Source: Pseudoneobacillus sp042683745 (GTDB lineage: Bacteria > Bacillota > Bacilli > Bacillales > Cytobacillaceae). Taken from it: a stretch of DNA of 64,000 nucleotides. Position numbers and translations under genes: made by a program. The stretch covers positions 62,001 to 126,000 of the forward strand of contig NZ_JBHUJX010000003.1 of the NCBI RefSeq assembly GCF_042683745.1, read 5' to 3'. Below are positions 27,174-35,423 of this stretch, piece after piece. How positions within the stretch are numbered: the stretch's first letter is position 1; each line of letters begins with the position of its first letter. A model generated the notes under the pieces. That model ran no database searches and was not told the origin of the DNA. It saw only the letters and a list, made by a program, of their open reading frames with translations.

Positions 27174-28811
27174 TTATTGACTCTCTAATTCTTTAATCTT
27201 TTGAGTAAGTTCATTAAATCTGCGATCGAGTTCACTATACTCTGGGCTTTTTGATGTTAAAAAACTCAATTTCCCTAATACTTCTTGTCGCTCTGTCTCA
27301 AGCTTTAAGCGCTGTTCGGCAACTAAATCCACTTTTTCATTTGATTGGTCTAATTTCTTTTGAATACGTTGATTTTCAAATACCAATTGAATAGAAGTTG
27401 TTTTACTTAAGAAATATTGATCGTGTGAAACAACAATCAACGTACCTTTGTATTCTTCTAATGTTTTTTCCAATTGCTCTCTCGAAGGCAAATCTAAATG
27501 GTTAGTCGGTTCGTCTAAAATGAGGACATCTTTATCTTCTAGTATATATTGCATAAGCTTACACTTTACGCGCTCGCCCATGCTCATCAGCTCAATGGGC
27601 TCAGACCATTGACTTGAAGTAAATCCTAAATGCTTCATTAAATTTTGAACCTTGCCCCGTTCTTGAAATGTTTCACGTTTAAATAATTGTTCAGGCGTTT
27701 CCTTTAGAGGTAAGTCAAATACTTGCTGTGTCAAATAACCAATATTCGCAGATGGAGAAATCCAAATGTCCCCGCTAGCCTGCTCCTTTCCCATAATGAT
27801 ATTTAAAAAAGTCGTTTTACCACTGCCATTTGGTCCAGTAAGTGCTACTTTTTCACCATGTTGGATCGTAAAATTTGTCTGTTCAAATAATAGTCGTTCC
27901 CCAAACTTCTTTGTTAAATTTTTCACCTCTAAAAATCGTTTGCCAACCTTCGTATTGGCTTCTAAAGAAAAACGAACTTGATGATCTTCTTCCACACGTT
28001 CAACCTTCGATTTCTCCAATTCCTTCTCGAGACGTTTACGCTTCGATTTGACTTGAGCATCCATTCGTTTTGCTTTTACGCGGTAATATTCTTTTACTCC
28101 TTCTTGCTTTGTCGATTGTGCATGCGCTTTTTGCGACCATGATGTTAGTTCACTTATTTGATTTTCGACGAGTTCAATTTTACTTTGTTGTTTTTCGTAC
28201 TCTCTAGCTTGTGTCAATCTCCGTTGTTCTCGAATCTTTATATAATGTGTAAAGTTTCCTTTTTGCTCAATTAATTTCGCATTTTCAATGGACCAAATTT
28301 TTGTCGCAATCTTATCCAAAAAATATCTATCATGGGAAACGACAATAATGGTACCTGGATAACCTTTTATTTGATTAATTAGTAGCTGTGTACTTTCCAT
28401 ATCAAGATGATTTGTTGGTTCATCTAATAAAAGTAAGTTCGGTGATAACCCGAAACCTTTTGCAAGACGAATTTTGAGCTTTTCTCCACCGCTTAACATT
28501 TCGTATGGAACATCCGGGATATGCCATTTCGTCATCAGGGTTGCTTCTAATGATGAAACTTCATCAGAAGCGTATGTTTGTTTCTCCTGGTCTACTAAAA
28601 AAACATCTGTTTTGTCATTTCCCCATTCGATCTGCCCTTCAGTTGGTTTTACCTGTTCAAGTAAAATTTGTAGTAATGTTGACTTGCCGCTACCATTACG
28701 GCCAATTAAGCCAATTACTTCTCTACGACCTATTGTTGCGCTAATATCTCTAAATAGAATACGGTCCATTATTTCTAAACTGATATGATTTAATTTTATG
28801 ATTTCTTTCAT
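27174..28811 (-). CDS. vmlR: ABC-F ribosome protection protein, VmlR-like
   Basis: A 545-residue cytoplasmic ABC-F ATPase: two ATP-binding domains (Walker A GRNGSGKST and GPNGSGKTT; signatures MLSGGEKLK and LMSMGERVK; Walker B LLLLDEPTNHLD and LILDEPTNHLD). A highly charged linker separates them and there are no membrane helices. Length, the segment KSKRKRLEKELEK and the C-terminus QEVLGKLSFLT closely resemble B. subtilis VmlR (547 residues, from memory), which displaces lincosamide, streptogramin A and pleuromutilin drugs from the ribosome. The start is ATG at 28811 after AAAGGGTGAT; the longer frame is not needed. A leader with mutually exclusive hairpins precedes it. Confidence 0.85.
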   Translation of the reverse strand: MKEIIKLNHISLEIMDRILFRDISATIGRREVIGLIGRNGSGKSTLLQILLEQVKPTEGQIEWGNDKTDVFLVDQEKQTYASDEVSSLEATLMTKWHIPDVPYEMLSGGEKLKIRLAKGFGLSPNLLLLDEPTNHLDMESTQLLINQIKGYPGTIIVVSHDRYFLDKIATKIWSIENAKLIEQKGNFTHYIKIREQRRLTQAREYEKQQSKIELVENQISELTSWSQKAHAQSTKQEGVKEYYRVKAKRMDAQVKSKRKRLEKELEKSKVERVEEDHQVRFSLEANTKVGKRFLEVKNLTKKFGERLLFEQTNFTIQHGEKVALTGPNGSGKTTFLNIIMGKEQASGDIWISPSANIGYLTQQVFDLPLKETPEQLFKRETFQERGKVQNLMKHLGFTSSQWSEPIELMSMGERVKCKLMQYILEDKDVLILDEPTNHLDLPSREQLEKTLEEYKGTLIVVSHDQYFLSKTTSIQLVFENQRIQKKLDQSNEKVDLVAEQRLKLETERQEVLGKLSFLTSKSPEYSELDRRFNELTQKIKELESQ

Positions 28812-28842
28812 CGTATCACCCTTTCTTTTCAAGGGAGGAACT

Positions 28843-29017
28843 AAAGCGCAAGCGCCTTGATTAGCCCCGACAAGCAAATGCCGACCCAAAGAGGAGGTTT
28901 GCTCTTTAACCTCATCTTTGGGGCGCCATTTGACCTCGAGGTCGACAAAAACGCGACGTCCTGTCGCATTGTCGACACTAGTACATCCTGTACGTCGGGG
29001 CTAGGCGCTGGAGCTGG
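28843..29017. repeat. dispersed GC-rich inverted-repeat element in the vmlR leader
   Basis: Left arm gcgcc(ttgat)tagccccgac (28852-28871) is complementary to right arm gtcggggctaggcgc (28993-29007), with smaller palindromes inside. The GC content is much higher than in the surroundings. It looks like a non-coding dispersed element of the kind common in Bacillaceae intergenic regions, lodged between the attenuator and the vmlR start codon. Confidence 0.5.
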
Positions 29018-29076
29018 ACGTGGACCATACAATTTAATGAATTATCCACATCCGAGTTTTTTATAGTTTTCAAACT

Positions 29077-29112
29077 ATAAAAAATCCCCCCAAATAATTT
29101 GGAAGGATTAGT
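29077..29112 (-). terminator. attenuator terminator of the vmlR leader
   Basis: Minus strand: AATCCTTCCAAA pairs with TTTGGGGGGATT (two G-U pairs) around a TTA loop and is followed by TTTT. Its left arm can instead pair with an upstream segment (29179-29191), which would prevent termination. Confidence 0.75.
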
Positions 29113-29178
29113 TGCTTTTTCATAACGAAAATAAGCTATTTATTGAATAGCTTAAAAAATGATATGGAAAATGGGCAG

Positions 29179-29235
29179 ACTAATCCTATTCGTTAATTTG
29201 AAAAAATATTCTCAAATGTTTGAAATAAGATTAGT
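29179..29235 (-). promoter_or_regulatory. antiterminator and anti-antiterminator segments of the vmlR leader
   Basis: GAATAGGATTAGT (29179-29191) can pair either with ACTAATCTTATTTC upstream (29222-29235) or with ACTAATCC of the terminator arm (29101-29112). The first pairing leaves the terminator free; the second blocks it. The upstream segment lies inside an 18-codon leader frame. Confidence 0.7.
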
Positions 29236-29249
29236 TTAACATCGGCCAC
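29193..29249 (-). CDS. leader peptide of vmlR
   Basis: GTG-initiated frame of 18 codons, MADVKLILFQTFENIFSN, with AGAAGGG seven bases upstream. It ends one base before the antiterminator segment and covers the segment that would otherwise pair with it. A drug-stalled ribosome on this frame would free the antiterminator, so vmlR would be switched on by translation inhibitors. A shorter in-frame alternative (ATG at 29253 or 29256, five or six codons) overlaps in another frame, so the exact leader frame is uncertain. Confidence 0.5.
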   Translation of the reverse strand: MADVKLILFQTFENIFSN

Positions 29250-29263
29250 CCATCATCCCTTCT

Positions 29264-29300
29264 AATATGATTAATTATAGTATACCTACAAAATGAGCGA
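29264..29300 (-). promoter_or_regulatory. probable promoter of the vmlR leader
   Basis: The minus strand carries TATACTATAATT just upstream of the leader ribosome binding site. TATAAT is a consensus -10; the -35 region is weak. Confidence 0.45.
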
Positions 29301-29388
29301 TTGAAAAGAACAGAGTTTTAGAGGTATCGACTCTCACTCTCCATTAAGGTTTCAACCTATGGCATTTCGACTAACTTTTTGACATATT

Positions 29389-29667
29389 CTAAGAACCTTT
29401 AAAGAAGTTATTTCTTTTAATATAATTGTTCATTCTTACATGATGTCGATTTTCCAAATAGCTCATAACTTTTAATTGTTTTTTCCACTTTTTATCTAAA
29501 AAAGTCCCACAAACATTGCACTTAATTAACGACGAGTCAATCTGCTTAAAACATTCTTTGCATTTTATTTTCTTCATACTTCCTATTGTGAGTAATCCAA
29601 AAACAACCTTAACAATCTCATAAATAAAATATAAACAAATAATAATACCAAGAATCAGATTCAACAT
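29389..29667 (-). CDS. small membrane protein with a zinc ribbon
   Basis: A 92-residue protein with one N-terminal membrane helix (LILGIIICLYFIYEIVKVVFGLL), a CKEC...CNVC four-cysteine zinc-ribbon motif, and a basic C-terminal tail. GAGGAGGGA precedes the ATG. I do not recognise a named family. The zinc ribbon would face the cytoplasm if the positive-inside rule holds. Confidence 0.6.
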   Translation of the reverse strand: MLNLILGIIICLYFIYEIVKVVFGLLTIGSMKKIKCKECFKQIDSSLIKCNVCGTFLDKKWKKQLKVMSYLENRHHVRMNNYIKRNNFFKGS

Positions 29668-29869
29668 ATTCCCTCCTCAAACTCAAGATCACTCACTAAG
29701 CTTTCTCCACCGATCATGCTATTTCCTTCCAATTGATACATAAAAAGTATCATAATAAGTTATAATTTATTTCTTTAAATATCTTTATGACACTTTACTT
29801 AAGACGGCAATATTTTAGCAATAACTTTCTAGTAAAATGTTTTATAACATTGGGAAAGGACTCTTTAAA

Positions 29870-30538
29870 ATGAACAAAACGATTTTAATCATAGAAGATG
29901 AAGAATCTATTATTGATATATTAGCCTATGCGTTACGAAAAGAAGGATTTTCCGTGCACTCTGCAACAACTGGTAAAGCGGCTTTAAATAGATTCCAAGG
30001 TACAGAGATTGATTTAGTTATATTAGATCTCATGTTACCTGATACAACAGGCTTTGAACTGTGCAAAAAAATAATGGCAACAAGTAATGTACCTATCCTT
30101 ATGCTTACTGCGCGCGATGATATAGTTGATAAAGTGCTTGGACTAGAGCTCGGTGCCGATGATTATATGACAAAACCATTTGATATCCGTGAGCTGGTTG
30201 CTCGGGTAAAGGCATTGCTTCGCCGTCAGCCGAAAGAAGCGTTGTTTAACTACTTAGTCGTTAATGAATCAGTCAAAATCGATCCACGTTCCCATACCGT
30301 TATTAAAGATGAAGAAGCAATCTCTCTTAAGCCGAAAGAATATGAGCTGTTACTTTTATTTGCTCAAAATAAAAACCGAGTTTTCACTCGTGAAGAAATT
30401 TTAGATACAGTCTGGGCAATGGATTTCGAAGGCGGGTTACGAACGGTTGATGTACATGTTCAAAGGATTCGTAAAAAATTAGATCCTTCCATCATCGAAA
30501 CTGTTTTTGGTACTGGCTATAGAATGAAGGGATATTAA
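29870..30538 (+). CDS. OmpR-family response regulator
   Basis: About 222 residues: a receiver domain with phosphoacceptor Asp in VILDLMLPD, the acidic pair in IIEDEES and Lys in MTKPFD, then a winged-helix DNA-binding domain (LKPKEYELLLLFAQNKNRVFTREEIL, TVDVHVQRIRKKL, GTGYRMKGY). The start at 29870 follows GGAAAGGA; a further in-frame ATG at 29837 lacks such a site. It is followed after three bases by its kinase and then by a lipoprotein gene, forming one operon. Confidence 0.9.
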   Translation: MNKTILIIEDEESIIDILAYALRKEGFSVHSATTGKAALNRFQGTEIDLVILDLMLPDTTGFELCKKIMATSNVPILMLTARDDIVDKVLGLELGADDYMTKPFDIRELVARVKALLRRQPKEALFNYLVVNESVKIDPRSHTVIKDEEAISLKPKEYELLLLFAQNKNRVFTREEILDTVWAMDFEGGLRTVDVHVQRIRKKLDPSIIETVFGTGYRMKGY

Positions 30539-30541
30539 AAT

Positions 30542-32038
30542 ATGAAATGGTCGATCCGCAGGAAATTTCTATTAGGTTTTTTAATACTGTTTACGTTTGC
30601 TACGCTGATTTTTAATCAATTATTGGAAAAAACAATTGAAAATAATACAAAAAATTTCTTACAAAATGAACTAATAAAACAGCAGCATACTTCAAAAGAA
30701 TATATTAAACAGTTCTCTCAACTACATAGTAATGAAGAAGACATATTTATTAAATATGGCAGTACGATTGCTCAAGTTCTAAGTAATTTGCATGCACAAA
30801 GTGTGGCCATTTATAGAACAGATGGCAAGTTTTTATATGAAGCTGTACCCATTAACCAACCTTTGTTAATTGAAAACCAAAAATATGAACGGGATGTAAA
30901 TGAAAATAGTAGTAATGAGCTGCAACGGGCCTTTCAAAACCAAGCTGCCTATACGCCGAAAGCTTTGGCAAAAGGGACAATTATTTACTTTGCTTACCCT
31001 GTTTATATTCAAGATATTTTTTATGGTGTGATTAGGTTTACCGGTGACTATTCAGACACGTTTGAGCACAATAAACAATTATTGAATAGCTTCAGACTCC
31101 TCACCATCTGTTTATTTATCGGTGTTTTTATCATTTCTATTTTATTAACGAATCAGATTACTAAACCGCTACACTATTTAACAACCGCAACGAAGCGTAT
31201 AGCAAGTGGTGATTATAACGAAATAATTAACCTTAAGAATTCCGATGAGATTGGGGAACTAGCCAATCAGTTCCAACATATGCAAAATGAAATTCGGCAG
31301 CGTATCAACGAAATTAATGAAGAAAAGGAAAAAGTATTGTTACTGGGACAAAAACGGACAGACTTTTTCAACAATGTGACTCATGAACTGAAAACTCCCC
31401 TTACGACCATTTCAGGATACGCCCAGATTATCGGTGAAAAAGACTTTGATGATGCTATGTTTTTACAAAAAGCTGCGTTTAAAATCTATTCAGAAAGTGA
31501 ACGTTTAAACGATATGGTGACTCAATTACTTTCCTTCTCAAAAGCGCAGATGTCAGGTGTCATTAAAAATAAGGAAGTCTTTGATCTATTCCCTTTTATC
31601 CAATCCATTTGTGAGGATATGCAACTGAAAGCGAAAAAATATGATATGGCAATTGAGCTGATCGGTGAAGTCTTTATCATTAATGCCCTCCATGATGATA
31701 TGCGCCAAGTGTTCATCAATCTAATAGACAACGCGATTAAGCATGGAAAAGTAAATCAGATCATCCGTGTAAACGTGAATGAAACTATTACCATTACAAA
31801 CCATTGTGAGCCAATTCCTTCTAATCTTATTGAACAGATTTTTGAACCTTTTATCCATCGGGTTGCTAACGAAGGCCATGGCTTAGGATTATTCATTTGT
31901 AAGCAAATCATCGAACAGTACGACGGTGCCATTTCCTTTCATTATGAAAATGAGCAAGCAATGATTGAAATTTCATTACCGCGGCGGCAACAAGATGGCA
32001 ACATTTCATCACGTTTTGGCAATAGATCTGTCCTATGA
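30542..32038 (+). CDS. two-component sensor histidine kinase
   Basis: A 498-residue membrane kinase: helix near residues 7-26, an extracytoplasmic sensor of about 150 residues, a second helix near 185-203, HAMP (NQITKPLHYLTTATKRIASGDY), an H-box FFNNVTHELKTPLTTISGYAQ, an N-box VFINLIDNAIKHG and a G2 box GHGLGLFI. The G1 region reads ITITNHCEPIP and lacks the usual DxGxG, an oddity shared by some Bacillus kinases that may lower ATPase activity. It is the cognate kinase of the preceding regulator; the signal is unknown. Confidence 0.9.
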   Translation: MKWSIRRKFLLGFLILFTFATLIFNQLLEKTIENNTKNFLQNELIKQQHTSKEYIKQFSQLHSNEEDIFIKYGSTIAQVLSNLHAQSVAIYRTDGKFLYEAVPINQPLLIENQKYERDVNENSSNELQRAFQNQAAYTPKALAKGTIIYFAYPVYIQDIFYGVIRFTGDYSDTFEHNKQLLNSFRLLTICLFIGVFIISILLTNQITKPLHYLTTATKRIASGDYNEIINLKNSDEIGELANQFQHMQNEIRQRINEINEEKEKVLLLGQKRTDFFNNVTHELKTPLTTISGYAQIIGEKDFDDAMFLQKAAFKIYSESERLNDMVTQLLSFSKAQMSGVIKNKEVFDLFPFIQSICEDMQLKAKKYDMAIELIGEVFIINALHDDMRQVFINLIDNAIKHGKVNQIIRVNVNETITITNHCEPIPSNLIEQIFEPFIHRVANEGHGLGLFICKQIIEQYDGAISFHYENEQAMIEISLPRRQQDGNISSRFGNRSVL

Positions 32039-32071
32039 TGTTCATGTACAAAATGATGAGGAGGAAATGAC

Positions 32072-33175
32072 ATGAAACGAAAATTCCAAGGATTGGCTGT
32101 ATTAACACTTGCAGGTATCGTTGCAACAGGATGTTCATTAACAGGAAAGGCAGATATGCAAAAAACAGTAACGATTAATGAGAACGTACAGCTTGAAAGT
32201 TCTTTAGCTGATAGTTCACTTGCCGTAGCCCATGAAAAGACAGTCAAATTACCAGTAAAGGCTGATTATACTGGGTTTCACGGCGACAAAATTTATTTCA
32301 ATCAAAAGGGTGGATCGTATTTAATAAATACCGAAACCCTCGATGAATCAAAACTAGCAGATAAATCATTTTTCGCCATATCTGAAAATGGCAATCGTGC
32401 GCTTTCATTAGTCGATGATAAAATTTATATACTAGATTTTGAGACAAAAACGGAAAAAATAATTGGGCATGGTACCGAGACGTATTTATATTATTTTGCC
32501 GATGCCGCTGGAAAAGAAGTCATTCACATGGAGAACGACAAAAAGCTTTCAGTAAACGTTATCGATGTCGATTCATCCGAGGTTACCACTTGGGATTTAA
32601 CAAAGAAATTTGAGGTTAATAACTTTAATTTAACTTCTATTAAAAGAGATACAAATGGTATTTATATCTCAGCTAGCTCATTAGAAAATGGCTATGGTCT
32701 TTACCACTTGGATACTAATGGGGAAATGAAAACTGTATCCACATTAGATAAAATAAATTCACTAGATCACTATGACTTTATTAGTCCAACTAAAATTATC
32801 TTTAATGATATTTACAAGGGGAAATCAGGGATTTTCATCATAGATTTACAGTCAAATGAAGTTACACAGATCGTTGCAGGTGGGGAAGACGAAGAAGGAA
32901 TTTGGGTTCCATTTTACAAACTTTCACCGGATCACAGCAAAATTCTCTTTGATACACCTGTTCAAGTTGGCGATAAATATAAAACAAATGTTTACATGGC
33001 TGAACTAGTCAATAATCAGCTTGAAAATACCGTGCGAATTATGGAGAATGCCGATTTGTATGCAGTTATTTCAACAACAGGATTTTGGAGCTCAGATTCC
33101 AAAATCGCTTACATCAGCACCTCCAAACCTGGGAATGAATCGATTGATACAGTTGAAGTCTTTACACTTCAATAG
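32072..33175 (+). CDS. lipoprotein with beta-propeller-like repeats
   Basis: A 367-residue lipoprotein (signal peptide ending in ATGC). The body has repeated segments of the TolB/WD-like kind: DKIYILDFETKTEKI, KSGIFIIDLQSNEVTQI, PDHSKILFDTP and SDSKIAYISTS, suggesting a propeller on the outer membrane face. It follows the kinase by 33 bases with an AGGAGG site, so it is the third gene of the operon. It may sense a ligand for the kinase or be a target of the system, which is inference. Confidence 0.75.
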   Translation: MKRKFQGLAVLTLAGIVATGCSLTGKADMQKTVTINENVQLESSLADSSLAVAHEKTVKLPVKADYTGFHGDKIYFNQKGGSYLINTETLDESKLADKSFFAISENGNRALSLVDDKIYILDFETKTEKIIGHGTETYLYYFADAAGKEVIHMENDKKLSVNVIDVDSSEVTTWDLTKKFEVNNFNLTSIKRDTNGIYISASSLENGYGLYHLDTNGEMKTVSTLDKINSLDHYDFISPTKIIFNDIYKGKSGIFIIDLQSNEVTQIVAGGEDEEGIWVPFYKLSPDHSKILFDTPVQVGDKYKTNVYMAELVNNQLENTVRIMENADLYAVISTTGFWSSDSKIAYISTSKPGNESIDTVEVFTLQ

Positions 33176-33235
33176 GGACAAGGGGACAGGTTTTGTCCCT
33201 ATTCCGTGGGACAGTGTACCTGTCCCCCTGTCCCT
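33175..33235. repeat. double GGGACA-type palindrome cluster
   Basis: Two adjacent dyads (GGGACA...TGTCCC), one at 33175-33200 and one at 33207-33235, lie between the converging lipoprotein and membrane-protein genes. The largest cluster of this repeat family in the window; it probably terminates transcription from both sides. Confidence 0.6.
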
Positions 33236-33559
33236 TTAAAGGAATCCCACAAAAAAACAAATCAATAAATATAACACAGAACCTACGTTTAAATAGTTGA
33301 CACTAAGTGAACCAAATGTTTTTTGAAATTTATAATTACTTCTTAATCCTACATAGCTTCTCGCAATTTTAGACTGACTTACATTTGAGATAAATCCACC
33401 TGTGCTAGAGAAATAAATAAATATCACTGTAAAAAATACCCCTGCATAAAACATCGCATCGATAAGCGGTATTTTGGCCTTATATGAAAGTAAGTATGAT
33501 AAACCAAATTCCACCAACATCACAATTACTGTAAATAAAACAAATCTTAGTACCCTCAT
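33236..33559 (-). CDS. small membrane protein of unknown function
   Basis: About 107 residues with three hydrophobic stretches: FVLFTVIVMLVEFGLSYLL, an aromatic-rich middle AMFYAGVFFTVIFIYF, and VLYLLICFFVGF at the end. It resembles the small DUF3899-type membrane proteins in size and topology, but I cannot confirm the family. The frame is open to 33712, yet GGAGG seven bases before ATG 33559 fixes the likely start. The longer N-terminus would lack an RBS and overlap the next promoter. Confidence 0.55.
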   Translation of the reverse strand: MRVLRFVLFTVIVMLVEFGLSYLLSYKAKIPLIDAMFYAGVFFTVIFIYFSSTGGFISNVSQSKIARSYVGLRSNYKFQKTFGSLSVNYLNVGSVLYLLICFFVGFL

Positions 33560-33705
33560 ATACATTCCTCCAAATAATAGTTTTCGGAATTTAAATATGC
33601 CTTCAAACAGAAAGTGGATATGCAGGTATAACCCCTTCATTAAGATATACGGAAAATATTGGGTGTATGTTTCATTATTTTTTGAAAACTTACCAAGTTG
33701 ATTAA

Positions 33706-33734
33706 TTGACAAAATTTTTCATTTATGCTATAAT
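33706..33734 (+). promoter_or_regulatory. consensus sigma-A promoter
   Basis: TTGACA (33706-33711), a 17-base spacer and TATAAT (33729-33734): a perfect consensus promoter, which would drive the methyltransferase gene at 33816. Confidence 0.85.
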
Positions 33735-33762
33735 TTACAATTAATATATCTGTGTGTATAAT

Positions 33763-33789
33763 AAGATTCTCCTGGCCAGGGGAATCTTA
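33763..33789 (+). terminator. terminator-like hairpin in the methyltransferase leader
   Basis: AAGATTC pairs with GAATCTT, with an inner CCTGGCCAGG palindrome, and is followed by ATTTTTG. It stands between the consensus promoter and the ribosome binding site, so it could attenuate transcription. Confidence 0.6.
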
Positions 33790-33815
33790 TTTTTGTTTTA
33801 TGGGGGAATTGATGT

Positions 33816-34733
33816 ATGAAGAAGAATGAATCAAGTGTAACTTCCTTAGTATCAGCCTTTGGTCGAGCATACCACAGTAAATATGACACACCCAAGATTT
33901 TTGATGATTTCATTGCAGAAGATTTAATTACCCAAAAGGAATTTGCAGATATTCGTGAGAACATGATAAAAGGGATTCAATTTTTTAATCATGATATTGC
34001 TGATAAATTTCAAGACCAACCAGATGAAATTTTAAAATGGATCACTCAGGTTCAACTTTCCCCAACTCCTTTAGCACGTGCTGCTTATTGCGAAAAAGTA
34101 TTATTTCATGAAATATTGCTAGGCACGAATCAATATGTCATTCTAGGTGCTGGATTAGATACCTTTTGTTTCCGTCACCCAGAATTAAACGATCGTCTAG
34201 AAATATTTGAAGTTGATTATCCAACTACACAAGACTTTAAAAAGAACCGTTTAGCAAATGCTAATTATCATATCCCGGATCATCTTCATTTTGTTTCAAT
34301 GGACTTTACTAAAGAATCTACTGTTCAAAAGCTTGTTGAAGAAGGTTTTATGCCTAACAAAAAAACTTTCTTTAGTCTTCTAGGCGTTACTTATTATTTA
34401 ACAAAAGAGGAAATTGCCAACCTGATTAATAACTTATTTGCTGAAATCCCAACGGGAAGCTCTATCGTCTTTGATTATGCAGATGAAAAACTTTTTGAAG
34501 AGAGAGGAATATCTAATCGAGTTCAAAATATCGTTCACATGGCTTCGACTAGTGGGGAGCCAATGAAATCATGTTTTACCTATGATGAAATGGAGAAAAT
34601 GTTAGAAAACGCAGGTTTACTCATTTATGAACATTTATCACCTGATGCTATTAATAATCAATTCTTTCGTGATCGGGCGGACTACTTATCTGCATTCGAA
34701 ACGATTCATTATATCCACGCTGTAAAAAAATAA
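33816..34733 (+). CDS. class I SAM-dependent methyltransferase, leucine carboxyl methyltransferase family
   Basis: A 305-residue methyltransferase of the LCMT/PPM1-like group. Seen: the N-terminal arginine region TPLARAAYCEKVLF, the SAM motif YVILGAGLDTFCFRHP, VDYPTTQDFKKNRL, and FFSLLGVTYYLTKEEI. Bacterial members methylate unknown carboxylates; related enzymes occur in natural-product pathways. A strong promoter and a terminator-like leader hairpin precede it. It shares a terminator with the converging HAD gene. The substrate cannot be inferred. Confidence 0.8.
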   Translation: MKKNESSVTSLVSAFGRAYHSKYDTPKIFDDFIAEDLITQKEFADIRENMIKGIQFFNHDIADKFQDQPDEILKWITQVQLSPTPLARAAYCEKVLFHEILLGTNQYVILGAGLDTFCFRHPELNDRLEIFEVDYPTTQDFKKNRLANANYHIPDHLHFVSMDFTKESTVQKLVEEGFMPNKKTFFSLLGVTYYLTKEEIANLINNLFAEIPTGSSIVFDYADEKLFEERGISNRVQNIVHMASTSGEPMKSCFTYDEMEKMLENAGLLIYEHLSPDAINNQFFRDRADYLSAFETIHYIHAVKK

Positions 34734-34771
34734 GTAAGAGGGGGATAGGTAAACCTGTCCCCCTCTTACTT
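34731..34771. terminator. bidirectional terminator, GGGACA-family palindrome
   Basis: AAGTAAGAGGGGGA pairs with TCCCCCTCTTACTT around AGGTAAACCT-like inner bases, between two converging genes. The core resembles the GGGACA...TGTCCC repeats. Confidence 0.75.
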
Positions 34772-35387
34772 AAAATAATTCTACTAATTCCTCAATTTTC
34801 TTAATGGAATAATCAAAATGACTTACCTTCCCAAAACCGTAGCTTGCATACACAAAAGGAATGCCTGCGAACTGAGCTGCTTTCATATCCCCTTCCGTAT
34901 CTCCAACATAAACTGGATTTTTTAAATTATTTCTCTCCATAATTAGCTTAATATTTTCTCCTTTAGAAAGCCCCGTTCGACCTGGATTTTCAAAATCTAA
35001 AAAATAATGTTCTAATTGATGAAAGTGATAAAAAGACTCGATATATCCTATTTGACAATTACTAACAATGAATAGCTTATATTTTTGCGATAGGACCTTA
35101 AGAGTTTCCTCCAGATTTTCATAAAGAGTTCCACCATGTTCACAAAGATACTCAGTTTCAACTAGGCAGCATTCATCTAAGATCTTTCCTCGAGCGCCTT
35201 CTTCCAAATAAGGGAAAAGCTTCTGTCCGATTTCTTTCATTTGAAGACCCATACAACCTTGTAAATCCTCAACAGTTAATAATTTTTTTATTTCCTTTTT
35301 CGTCTTTAACACATTATTCCAAACATTTAATATTGGATCTGTTGAATCCCATAATGTCCCGTCTAAATCAAAGATTATACTATCCAT
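34770..35387 (-). CDS. HAD-superfamily hydrolase, phosphoglycolate-phosphatase-like
   Basis: A 205-residue phosphatase with motifs FDLDGTLWDS (nucleophile), VSNCQIG, a lysine in SKGENIK and GDTEGDMKAA. The cap is helical, as in the Gph/PGMB group. The start has GAGGT upstream. A LysE-type exporter gene lies 36 bases upstream on the same strand, so the two may be co-transcribed. The specific substrate is unknown. Confidence 0.8.
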   Translation of the reverse strand: MDSIIFDLDGTLWDSTDPILNVWNNVLKTKKEIKKLLTVEDLQGCMGLQMKEIGQKLFPYLEEGARGKILDECCLVETEYLCEHGGTLYENLEETLKVLSQKYKLFIVSNCQIGYIESFYHFHQLEHYFLDFENPGRTGLSKGENIKLIMERNNLKNPVYVGDTEGDMKAAQFAGIPFVYASYGFGKVSHFDYSIKKIEELVELF

Positions 35388-35423
35388 TAAATAGGTACCT
35401 CCAGTTATTTCAATTCTATCTTT

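Noticed and set aside
26883..27188. 101-codon + strand frame
   Set aside because: It crosses the vmlR terminator hairpin, has no RBS and no family resemblance.
28474..28788. + strand frames of up to 104 codons across the ATPase genes
   Set aside because: They are antisense shadows of highly conserved ABC domains, which have long complementary open frames.
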